Origin: Dactylis glomerata
Taxonomy: Eukaryota > Streptophyta > Magnoliopsida > Poales > Poaceae
DNA: 64,000 nt
Assembly (NCBI GenBank): GCA_007115705.1
Contig: QXEO01000339.1
Location: 9,207,406 to 9,271,405 of the forward strand
Reading direction: 5' to 3'
Part shown: piece after piece, positions 46,801-55,436 of the stretch
How the letters are laid out: every line of letters starts with the position of its first letter
Numbering within the stretch: the first letter of the stretch is position 1
The notes under the pieces: generated by a model
What the model was told of the DNA's origin: nothing
Databases searched by the model: none
What the model saw: only the letters and a program-made list of their open reading frames with translations
Translations under genes and position numbers: made by a program

Positions 46801-47405
46801 CTGTCCAGCCGACAAAGTGTAGACCTGACTTGCTCGTTGCTCCAGGTGAATCTTCTGCCATGCAGGTACAAGTCTTTGAGTTCTAACTCATTCATGAACT
46901 TTCTGAATGCAAGCATTAGGCCTCTATTGTAGTTACTGTTATTCTTATCAGAGGCTTCAGAAATCAGGTTGAAGTCCCCAAGCAAAGCAAGAGGCAGCGT
47001 GAGATGTTCCACTGCATCTTTCAAATCAGCAAGGAAGGCGAGCTTGTCAGCAGTGCCTTGCGGCCCATAGACATTTCCCAAGTACCAAGATTCACCTGTG
47101 ATTTTACTTTGGCATGAGGCTAAGATAAAGTATTGATTTGAAGCAATGAGGTCGAGATGAACGATGTCCTCATTCCAGGCAATAAGCAGACCCCCACTAG
47201 CACCAACAGAAGACACAGCAAGAAAATCCCTGAAGCTAGGACCACAAGCATCAACGATCAACTGAGAACTAACATTCTGAACCTTGGACTCCTGGATACA
47301 AATGATCGAGATAAGATGGTCTCGAGCAAACTTACACACTACAGACTGCCTGGCTGAAGAATTCAGCCCTCTCACATTCCACACTAGAACTTTGCACTGA
47401 TCCAT
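43851..47405 (-). CDS. LINE ORF2: endonuclease and reverse transcriptase
   Basis: 1184 residues, uninterrupted. Residues 1-235 form the AP-type endonuclease with the expected motifs: WNVRGLN, QESK, GNVYGP, LLGDFN and ASDHSPL. The RT domain (about 475-760) shows PGPDGFTGLFY, FRPISLVHSFGKLFTKILAKRL, DISKAFDSVSWEFL, GLRQGDPVSPLLFVLVMD and the YADD catalytic motif (SIYADDVVIF). A zf-RVT region near the C-terminus has CRLHSWILLHNKCLTAD and CRLCFIHPETASHISASC. The enzyme nicks target DNA and primes cDNA synthesis on element RNA. Length and motifs look complete, so this ORF may still encode active protein even though its source element is 5' truncated. Confidence 0.95.
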   Translation of the reverse strand: MDQCKVLVWNVRGLNSSARQSVVCKFARDHLISIICIQESKVQNVSSQLIVDACGPSFRDFLAVSSVGASGGLLIAWNEDIVHLDLIASNQYFILASCQSKITGESWYLGNVYGPQGTADKLAFLADLKDAVEHLTLPLALLGDFNLISEASDKNNSNYNRGLMLAFRKFMNELELKDLYLHGRRFTWSNEQVRSTLCRLDRVLYNNSWHDLFPRALLQAVSSSASDHSPLVLTLDADFKPNRRFRFETFWARRPDFLEQVQRAWIAAPADVNPFICLHKKLYFTAAKLQKWNSKLISDHKLRYAIINEIIFRLDIAMDSRQLTLDEHIFRKAMKVKILGLAALERSMWRQRSRFLWLKEGDCNSKFFHIKASARRRKSFIPSITVGDVTTVDHEMKKQAIWQHFNNLIGTYQQNIDSINLDALQFPEINLQSLSSPILEDEVKAAVMEMHPEKAPGPDGFTGLFYRVTWDIIKDDVMKAIKLLENAGTQGLHLLNNALMVLLPKSSEAASPGDFRPISLVHSFGKLFTKILAKRLQPQMSDLVAPCQNAFIRGRSIHDNFVYVQGVVHSLRKKKIPSLMMKLDISKAFDSVSWEFLLKLLAHRGFDNKWISWIVSLLHSSSTKIMVNGDLTDHIYHMRGLRQGDPVSPLLFVLVMDCLGRLIDKAQNDLLLPQIGNQILRFRTSIYADDVVIFLRPNLNDLQVTMAILRLFGTATGLHTNLNKSSIIPIACSLNEVTMLTAAIECKMEQFPCQYLGLPLSDKRLKRADFQRLLDKFMKKLACWKAKWITMAGRLTLVTSVLSALPAYQLMAIFHPKWLHKQLDKLRRAFLWAASDKVTGGKCLVNWTTVCLPKNLGGLGIPNLQMQSISLRVRWLWQQAYDSSKPWIGLPLPVDKQVTEIFQASTFIVIKSGRDTSFWSSHWLQGMPLRLRLLALFKHSKLHNCSVREALQDRKWISAIKRNPSRQVLVEYLLLWELLARHAPNNLTEEADTISWRWTSNGQYSASSAYQMQLVGRIHSSTFPQIWKTKATPKCRLHSWILLHNKCLTADNLEKRGWPHNPICRLCFIHPETASHISASCPYARTVWFLVLAQLNLPQALAPNASTDCLDDWWQYCSRIVPKVIKTRWRSLALLTWWMLWKERNNRIFNSVACVEASLADKIVDELNQWRAAGVLGTSWPAGE

Positions 47406-47447
47406 AACTAACTGACGACACTAACACAGTCAAGCAGCAAAGCAGAC

Positions 47448-49034
47448 CTACACATCCAGAGGCTTCACCTGATTGCCACCGCTGGCCAAGGTCGCACCCT
47501 CAGCCAGAGCCGTAAGCGCGTCGATCTGAGCGGGCGACAGGGGGTTGTTGAAGCTTGCCTCGAAGCGCTGCCGCATCTGGGCCGCCTCCTCCTCGGCGTC
47601 TGCAGGCAGCCCCAGCTTCTTGCAAATGAGCCTCTGCGCTTCCAAAAGCACAGAGCTAGAAGCAGTCTTCTTCTTGCTGGCAAGGCGCGAACTATGACGG
47701 GAGGGCGGTGGAGGCGGCTGGCGGCGACGGCGGTTGCGCGCCGGCGCACCCAGCGGCAAGAGTGGCGGCGCCCTTATCAGGCCGGGAGTGACCGGCTCGC
47801 CCACTTGAGAGAGGAACACCTGGAGCTGATCCGCCGGGCTGCGGCCCGGACTAATGGGCCTATCCAGAAGAGGCCCATCAGTCCTGGAAGGCTGCACCAT
47901 CTCTAGCTGGCCACCAAGCAATGGGGCCTGGCCCACAGAGCAGTCAGCATTCTGACTCGCTCCATGCACCACATGGCCGAGCAGCACTGCAGCCTCCTTT
48001 GCAGCGGTGGACATCATCTGCTCGCCCGTGGTCTCTTCCAGAAGGGTAAAACTCTGCACATCAGAGGGAGCATTGGGCGGAACGTCAAGCATGGGAGGGG
48101 AAAGGGCAGCCTGCGAGCCCACGTGATCCTCAGGGACCGCAAGAACGGCATGCTCATCAGGCTGCATGGCAAGAGCATCCGACGCCCCAGATGCAGCCAG
48201 CTCAGCCAAGCGAGCCATCGACGGCGCGGAGCGAGTCCTGCGCATGCAGGGTCTAGGGTTTGCTCCCACGCCCGCGGTCTGCGCCGCCACCACAGGCGTC
48301 TCGAACGCGACCGGCACCGCCACAGGCTGGAAAGCCAGTGCAAGCTGACGGTGGCGGCGGCGGGAAGGGCGAACGCCGAGGCGGTTGAAGACGGTGCCCT
48401 GGCCGATGCAAGCCTGCACCGCAGCGGGATGGGCGGCCACCGTGCCATCGACCCAAGAGCCACCCCACTCGTAGCGACGAGCAGGCGGATGACCATCACC
48501 CCCATCCCCGCCATCAGGAGGGAGCATGCCAGGCGGAAGCGGAACATGGACGAGGGAGTCGATGTGGATCGTGGCGTAGAAGCGCGTCATGGGAGGCGGG
48601 ACGAAGAGGGGGTTGGCCGTCGGGTTGTCATCGATGATGTCCTCGAAGCCTGGTGGGAGTGCGAGCCCATCCAGCGGCCCAACCGCCCCATGGCCGATCA
48701 CGGGGAGGTCGACCACAACCACCTTGTGGATGGTGTCGGGGTCGTGCACCCAGGCGTAGACGATGAAGTAGGAGAGGTCGGTCTTGTCGGTGGAAGAAAC
48801 AGCAACAGTGTGAAAGAGGCAGGAAGGCAGCACCTTGCGTGCTGTCTCCACCGTGAAAGCTTGAGACGAGATTCCTTCAACGAAGATACGAACACGGTAC
48901 CTTGGGGTTACCTGCTCCGTCATGAAGCGGCGTGACCACGGCCTGATCTGCAGCGGTGTGCCATTGTCCAGGACAACAGCACGATCGACCAGCAAGTCCC
49001 TCCACCGCCTCTCACTGCAGCGGACGATGATCTG
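47448..49034 (-). pseudogene. LINE ORF1, 5' truncated
   Basis: 529 codons are open with no initiating ATG at the 5' edge; the first residues are QIIVRCSERRWRDLLVD. The N-terminal part (RYRVRIFVEGISSQAFTVETARKVLPSC) resembles the RNA-binding module of grass L1 ORF1 proteins. The rest is Pro/Ala-rich and basic (RNRRRRQPPPPPSRHSSRLASKKK) with a short helical C-terminus (LLEAQRLICKKLGLPADAEEEAAQMR). ORF1 proteins coat LINE RNA. A stop (49035-49037) immediately upstream belongs to flanking DNA. Confidence 0.8.
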
Positions 49035-49037
49035 TTA

Positions 49038-50535
49038 GTTTTAATAGATAAAAGTGAAGGGTCAAACATACATTAAGATAAAACAAAGGGCCCTCTTGAC
49101 CAACGATTCCAATACGTGATATTTTTTACGTACCTAACTAATCGTCCTGATCGGGGGCACCTCAGCCAACAGATGATTTCGGTCTCCCGTTGCCAGCAAA
49201 TATATAAAGGGGTTTTGGGTCCGGACACGATGATCGAACAATTGACGTCTGTTTAATCCAGCCCCCTAATCTCCTAACCCTAGACCGATACGGAGGGTGT
49301 GCTGAGGCAGTGGGAAGACCATCTCCACAGTTGGCGACCATCGTTCCGGCGATGCCAACATTCCGTCTCCAGCGCCCCACCTCCCATTACCATGGGATAC
49401 ACCATGCCTGCATCGAGCAGGCACGGGAACACTCCATCTATTTGTAAGACCATCTCCTAATTCTTTGTCTACAAGTTCATTAGGTGCTCTAATGCATGAT
49501 CAGTCCTATGTTATTGTTCCCTAATGATGAATATAGTCTAACATCTACTACTTTTTTCTTAGCCGGCTTCTCCAAGCAGCTTCACGGTTTTCGGCAAGAC
49601 GACCAAGCGTCTGTCAGTTAACGAAGAATGACAGTACGTAGCAGCTGAATCATCAGACGATCGATACACTGAAGGTGTAGTGTACCGTTGTATGAATACC
49701 ATTTGACCTCGTTTACCGGGATTTCTACCTCTTGTCACTCGAATCTGAATGTATGAGCGCAGTAACATGTCCTTGTTCAAACAGGTCAGCACATAACAAG
49801 TTCAGTAAACATCATACGTACCAACAATCTGCTGCGATAAGAAATACTCCCAACAGTGTTTGCGCCTATACATTGAATTTCAACTCATTTCGATTTTTTT
49901 TTGAATTTCAACTATCAAGATCATCACAAGATCAATACGGAAGCTCAGCAACGCTAATGATGAAAAGTTACACAACATCAAAATGGAGCGTAACCATATT
50001 ACAGACTTGACCAATGCATGTACTAGTAAGTAGTAGTACAACTAATTCGAAACAGATCCTTATCAGATGTTTCTTGTCGACGTCTAGATCTGTCCATGCA
50101 TCAGTTCCACCAGGACCTGCGTAATCCATGTTAGACTCTTCCCAGCTAGTACCATCTTACATGTCGACAGTACGACTAGCATAATGAAATATCTTGTGGT
50201 ATATTCCTTGCAATTAAGGATGGTGCCATTATGTGCAAATCTAACTACGCCGTAGCACATAGATACAGCAACCTGTCTACGCCTAGCATATAATGTGTGT
50301 CTATCTAGAATCGAAGCGACGGGAGTACAATAGCGACGCGAGCCGACCCGACACAGCTCATGCACCTTCTCAGTGAGGCTGGATATGATAGGCCTATGCT
50401 TCCTCGCCGTAGAAATCTGCATCCCAATTGGCCTTCTCTTAGACTGAATATCTCGAGAAATCTGCATCCAGATTGGCCAGGCAGTTGTTGGGCACTCCAC
50501 GACCCAGTCTGCCGCCGTGCAGCTAATTGAGACAA
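49038..50535. other. Intergenic DNA with a promoter-like segment
   Basis: At 49201-49208 a TATATAAA box is followed by CCCTA-rich leader-like sequence and an ATG at 49392 with a 22-codon frame. A GTAAG-type donor lies near 49443. This could be a relic first exon or LTR piece. The phrase aaatctgcatcc is repeated near 50412 and 50459. No gene can be supported. Confidence 0.3.
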
Positions 50536-50538
50536 TTA

Positions 50539-50977
50539 GGGCGTGTTCGGTAGCTCACCAGCTTCCAACTTCTCAAATTCGAGGTGAGAAGCTGTCCCGA
50601 ACGCCCCAGCTCCGAGAAGCTAAATCCGAAGATCTGACCCAAAATCATGTACAAAAGGCGGAGCTAGCAATTTGGTCCGCTGCAGTTTCTAAGAAGCTGG
50701 CGTTGAAGTTATTTACGGAGCTATGCCACCGCCAAGTGAGACGAAGCGTTTTCCATCGCGTGATTTCTCAACCTGCTGTCCCGATTCGGTGCCTATCCTC
50801 TACACAGGCCAACCAAACCATGCAAAAGCCCATTACCAGCCCATCATACTTGGTATCCTTGCCCAGCTGAAATGAGAAGCCATGCCGAACGTTCCAGCTC
50901 CGCACGGGACGCCGGAATCGGGCAGAAGAAGCTGGATTTGGGGATTTTGGGAAGTTAGGCGTTTACCGAACACGCCC
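50539..50977. mobile_element. Harbinger (Tourist-like) MITE upstream of chitinase
   Basis: Ends are inverted repeats GGGCGTGTTCGGTA and TACCGAACACGCCC, flanked by TTA at 50536-50538 and 50978-50980, the Harbinger target duplication. Subterminal inverted motifs (gagaagctgtcccgaac and gagaagccatgccgaac) are also present. The 439 bp element is non-coding and ends 209 bp before the chitinase ATG, so it is part of that gene's upstream region. Confidence 0.9.
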
Positions 50978-51084
50978 TTAGTATCTGCAACGTAGAAAAA
51001 TCGTCAACTTTAAGTCCTGGGTATGGTACACGTACTGATCGGCGAAAGCTGCGTGCTGACGGGACGCACCCAGCAGTACTACTG

Positions 51085-51090
51085 TATTTA
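51085..51090 (+). promoter_or_regulatory. Possible TATA element of chitinase gene
   Basis: TATTTA about 97 nt before the ATG, in the 209 bp between the MITE and the coding start. The match to a TATA box is weak; no better candidate lies in this interval. Confidence 0.3.
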
Positions 51091-51186
51091 GAACGGAGCA
51101 CATCTGATCAGCTGCCCGACTACCACCACAAGCAGCAAGGCGAAAGGATAATCCCCAACACATTCCGGGAGTAGTAGTGAGCCGCA

Positions 51187-52044
51187 ATGACGAACGGCTA
51201 CCTGTTCCGGGAGTACATCGGCGCGCAGTTCACGGGCGTCCGCTTCTCCGACGTGCCCGTAAACGCCGGCCTGAGCTTCAACTTCATCCTCGCCTTCGCC
51301 ATAGACTACACGGCGCAGGCCACGTCGCCGGTGCCGACCAACGGCGTGTTCAGCGCGTTCTGGGACACGGCCAACCTCTCCCGCGCCGACGTGGCCGCCG
51401 CCAAGGCGGCGCACCCGAACGTGAGCGTCATGATGGCCATCGGCGGCGCCAGCGTGCAGGACATCGTGAAGGCCGTCTTCACGCCGACGTCCGTGGACAC
51501 GTGGGTGGCCAACGCCGTGGCCTCCATCTCGGCCCTCATCAGCGAGTACGGCCTCGACGGCGTGGACGTCGACTACGAGCACTTCGGCGTCGGCGCCGAC
51601 GTGTTCGTGGAGTGCATCGGCCGGCTGCTCACCCAGCTCAAGGCCAAGTTCCCCAAGATGACCACCTCCATCGCGCCCTTCGAGGACCCTACCATTCAGG
51701 AGTACTACAAGGCGCTGTGGGCCAAGTACTCGGGCGTCATCGACTACATCAACTTCCAGTTCTACGGCTACGGCGACAACACCATCGTCGACTACTACGT
51801 GCAGTTCTACAACGACCAGCTGGCCAACTACCCGGGCGGGAAGATCCTGGCCAGTTTAGAGACGGGCAAGACCCCGGAGGAGAATAAGCTGCTCACGCCG
51901 GAGCAGGGCATCAGCGGGGCGCAGGAACTGCTGCGCCAGAACAAGCTGCCGGGGTTCTTCATCTTCTCCGCGGACAGCTCCAAGCAAAGCGCCTACGGGT
52001 TTCAATACGAGACCAGGGCGCAGGAGATCGTCGCCAACCATTGA
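51187..52044 (+). CDS. GH18 chitinase-like protein (chitinase 2 type)
   Basis: 285 residues in a single exon with high GC codon use, unlike the surrounding AT-rich DNA. It belongs to glycoside hydrolase family 18, which cleaves beta-1,4 links in chitin. The motif DGVDVDYE spans residues 124-131, with the catalytic acid Glu131 and the preceding Asp residues all present. The strand-3 motif MMAIGGAS (82-89) and the late QFYGYG segment also fit. The overall shape resembles tulip-bulb chitinase-type plant GH18 proteins. The N-terminus MTNGYLFREYIGAQFTG has no hydrophobic signal peptide, so the product may be cytosolic or the true start may lie elsewhere; no better upstream ATG is seen. The gene looks complete. 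A defence role is inferred from the family only. Confidence 0.93.
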   Translation: MTNGYLFREYIGAQFTGVRFSDVPVNAGLSFNFILAFAIDYTAQATSPVPTNGVFSAFWDTANLSRADVAAAKAAHPNVSVMMAIGGASVQDIVKAVFTPTSVDTWVANAVASISALISEYGLDGVDVDYEHFGVGADVFVECIGRLLTQLKAKFPKMTTSIAPFEDPTIQEYYKALWAKYSGVIDYINFQFYGYGDNTIVDYYVQFYNDQLANYPGGKILASLETGKTPEENKLLTPEQGISGAQELLRQNKLPGFFIFSADSSKQSAYGFQYETRAQEIVANH

Positions 52045-52047
52045 TCT

Positions 52048-52675
52048 ACAAACGGGCGGTACATTGTTGTTGGGCTCGCCAATGGCCTTAGATTAAGTGC
52101 AGTGTGCACATGTAAGAGCAACAAACTTGTCTGGAAATTACAGCATGCATGAACCACGGTGTTTCTCAAATAAACTTTACTTGCATGTTACAAACACTCA
52201 CATTGGATTTAGCGAGGCTGTCGACGGTGGCAGCGCTGCTGACTACATCACCATCATGTTTGGAGTATACAGCATGTGCTCGGTTGCGTGTGTTGCTCCA
52301 TGTATCCTGAGCCTGCATCATCCGTAATTGGCGTATTTCGATCGGGGTTAGTTTGCCGCTCAAACCGGTCGGGCAGCGGTACGAGCAAAAGTAGGTCTGG
52401 AATAGGGATAGAAACATCACAGGTGCACAAGTACAAAATATATCACGTTGACATGCATGCAATTCCACACAAATCACATTCACATCTAGCCTTTCAGAGC
52501 CAGAGAAACAGGGCAGACCCCCGAGGGGATGGTGCAGCTTGTGGTGGTGGCTCGTTTGCGCACCGCCACACCGGCCTGGCCGCGGCGGCGGCCGGTGGTG
52601 AGGAAGCAAAGGGGATTATATCCAAAAAAAAAAAGGGATTGGGGAAGTGAAATTCCAGGCAGCCAGGTTTTCTTG
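52048..52675. other. Chitinase 3' flank and unassigned DNA
   Basis: An AATAAA hexamer about 125 bp past the stop (near 52169) could be a polyadenylation signal. Beyond about 52330 the sequence becomes unassignable, with a GC-rich patch at 52500-52610. Confidence 0.4.
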
Positions 52676-53475
52676 GAGCAACTCTACCAAATTCCATCTG
52701 GAAAAACCTATATGAACGTTTTGTGGGCCGAAAATGCATCGCGCGCAAATAGGCACTGCACATCGAAAATACATGGAATATGTTGTTATACCGGCTTGAT
52801 ATGTGAAATCTCTTCAGCGTTGCGCATATTCGGTTCGCAAATGCAAACCATAAAGACATAAATTTTGCAATCTATCAATGCATCAACATAATATTGGTCG
52901 CCATATAACCATAATATAAACTAAAATTTGATAGTTTCAAATATCACAGAATACAATGGTAATCCAAATTACAAAAATAGTTCAAAATAAAATAATCAAA
53001 CAAAGCATGTTGAATGAGATCAACCTTTAGCTGCTTGTGAGTGTCGGTGTTCTCAATATTTTGGCATGTCTCAAGGAATGCTTGGATTTTATCCGGGTTT
53101 TCTATTGGCTTCACACGTATATCAACATTTTTAAAGAAGAACTCCAAGTTCAAGTCTTTCTTATGCTCAATGATCATATTATGAAGAATCGCACAAGTGG
53201 TCATGATGTCATTGAGGGTTGCTTTGTCCCAAAATCAACTAGAACCTTGAACTATTGCAAATCTAGCTTGCAAAACACCTAAAGCTCTCTCGATGTCTTT
53301 CTGGGCTGCCTCTTATGTCTTTGCAAATTCAGCTTCGGCTCGGTTCTTCAGGACTCTGATGGTCTTCACAAATGTTGCCCACTCCGGGTATATGCCATCT
53401 GCAAGGTAGTATCCCATGTTGTACTCATGGCCATTGACGGTGTAGTTGCACGTCAGAGCATCATCACTAGCAAGC
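52676..53475 (-). pseudogene. PIF/Harbinger transposase remnant
   Basis: Translating the minus strand from 53475 to 52944 gives a plant Harbinger (HARBI1-like) transposase C-terminal half. Motifs are [48 protein letters not shown] and MTTCAILHNMIIEHKKD, ending near LIQHALFD. It is broken by at least two stops (within EFAKT*EAAQ and after IVQGSS). The N-terminal half is not recognisable. GAGCAACTCTA at 52676 resembles a common Triticeae Harbinger terminus and may mark the element's end; I found no partner terminus to the right. Confidence 0.85.
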
Positions 53476-54889
53476 TAGGCAAACAATTGAGACCTTTGCA
53501 ACATATTGATGTCGTTGAGAGAACTCGTCAACATATTGATTGTGCTGCAGCTCATGGTTAGATTGGAATTGCAGCTTTACTTTAGCGTTGATGATTGAAA
53601 GAGCTGCTGATTCAGGGCCACTAGCTAGCTTATCCATCATGATTTGGAAGAGAAAAACCACCCTATACATTGGGAAATTTGAGAAATGGGAGAAACATAA
53701 ACATGAAAAATAACTCGACTTCTTAATCTACGTCACTGGATTGCATTGGCCGTATAACTGGTAGTATCTTTTTGCAAGTTTGATAGGCCAGGCCAGGGCC
53801 CAGTATGGTCCCCAAGAGGATCCGCCTATGGTGTGGTCTATTTTTCTGCTGAGTGTAGTTCATACTTGCTATTGGTAATTTATACTAATTTCTTATACTT
53901 CTTCGCACCTTACTTTTAACCTGTTGATGCCTAACAATATAATGTCTATTACAAAAGTTTCATTGTTAACCACATGATAACATTGATAAATATTAGTGGT
54001 TATGTTATTGTTATACGCTTGTAATATATATTGTTAAAAAATCATTTGCATTGTTCTAAATTTAAAGCGTGGTTCAAGACCTTACTTCCTTCATACGTTA
54101 TTTCTTTACAACTCTACAAGCTATATTAATATACATATTAGTGTTGAGATTTCAAAAGCATATGTCTATTGAATATCTTAATAGTGGTTTCGAGTATATG
54201 ACTAGTTGAACAAGAGATATCAATGTAAAGATTGCATCATTAGCATGATTATATACCCTTTTCTGGACAAACATTGTCGGAGATAATTGGAGTTGGACCG
54301 TATCCCTACGGTATATATGGACATGCGCCCCATTTTCATCTCACGATGACCATGACAATCACGACGTAAAGGCCCACATCCAAAAGCTACAACCGACCTA
54401 ACTTGTTGTGCTATACCAAGAGACGGAAGGCACGCTCCGCCTCCCTCACCGATTCGTGGTGGGTGTGCACCTCCTGCACCCTAGCGCATGGTGTTCGGCT
54501 GCAACACTGGCTTTATGTCGATGCTGCTGGCACTTAGCCTTGAGCCTCCTAGAAGATACATGTTGGGAGGCGCAGGGTACCGTTATGGTACAATGCCCAC
54601 ACCTTGTCGACTGTCAAGTTCCTCAGACCGAAGTCGGCCGCGACTGAAAATGGCGGTTCTGCACCATGATCATCGTGGAGGTTCTCGGCCACCTAGTGGT
54701 TTTCATCTAGGTTTCTGCAGGTGATGGAGCGCGGCGCCAGGGCAATTTAACGCCGGGATAGGCAGGTGAGGAGGCCAGTGTGCTAATGCCACCACGTGGA
54801 ATTCACGTACATGGTTGCATGGGGAAGCCGCAACGACGATGAGATGCATCACCAGCCGCCATCTAGGGAAGCACTGTCGTCTTAGTTAG
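53476..54889. other. Intergenic DNA, no gene seen
   Basis: AT-rich to about 54300, then more balanced. A short frame at 54408-54647 (GTLRLPHRFVVGVHLL) has no family match I recognise. Confidence 0.4.
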
Positions 54890-55100
54890 AACAAGTACAA
54901 TAAGGTCCAGTCAGCAGGCTATAAGGATTAAACTAGTATTTCTATGATGAGGTGGAGGTGCGAGAAAAGGAGAGAGAAGAGAAGTGAGCTCTCATGCAAG
55001 AGCTAGCTCTTGCACGTGCTCCTAGGCATATTGTGAGAGTGTCAAGTGGGCCATATAGTCATAAAGTAGTTTACTTTTGTTGCTAACTATTGTACTTGTT
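54890..55100. mobile_element. Short inverted-repeat element (MITE)
   Basis: Perfect 13 bp inverted ends AACAAGTACAATA (54890-54902) and TATTGTACTTGTT (55088-55100) enclose 185 bp. The interior phrase with agctcttgcacgtgctcctagg is characteristic of a common grass MITE. No clear target duplication was found, so the class is open. Confidence 0.6.
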
Positions 55101-55126
55101 GGCTATAAGGATGGCTATAGATGACA

Positions 55127-55240
55127 TTTTTTTTCCGATAAAGAGCGCTTTATTACTTAAAAGTTTTAAGCTTACACCCGGCCTCTGCATAACTAAGATG
55201 CACACAGCCCAAAGAATGAACATGTCTTAAAAGAAAGAAG
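55127..55240 (-). repeat. Retroposon 3' remnant with poly-A (LINE or SINE)
   Basis: On the minus strand the sequence ends in ctctttatcggaaaaaaaa, the style of 3' end found in grass LINEs and SINEs. The right boundary is approximate and no duplication was found. Confidence 0.4.
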
Positions 55241-55436
55241 GCAAGATTACATATCATAATGAGCAATTGTAAAATTGCCTAACTAGAAGCACTAATCCGT
55301 AAGCTATGCGGCTATCCATATTGGGAAAAAGTATCCCGCGCCGTTGCTTCCAGTCGTGCACAGACCTCCATATAGAGGTCTCGATCATATGGACGCTGCA
55401 GAGCAGACCACAAATGGAGTGTACCAGTACCAGTAG

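Larger units (their letters stand above)
43656..49034 (-). mobile_element. L1-type LINE, 5' truncated, ORF2 intact
   Basis: On the minus strand the order is ORF1 (from 49034), a 42 bp gap, ORF2 (47405-43851), about 185 nt of 3' untranslated sequence, and a poly-A tail (T run at 43656-43665). The 5' end is cut inside ORF1: its frame is open to 49034 with no ATG, as expected for incomplete target-primed reverse transcription. I could not find a convincing target-site duplication, so the 5' boundary is approximate. Confidence 0.9.

Noticed and set aside
47465..48935. Long plus-strand and alternate-frame ORFs opposite LINE ORF1
   Set aside because: GC-rich shadows of ORF1; no domain, and the ORF1 frame has recognisable L1 features.
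51088..51887. Frames overlapping the chitinase on both strands
   Set aside because: High GC third positions open alternative frames; only the 51187 frame has GH18 motifs.
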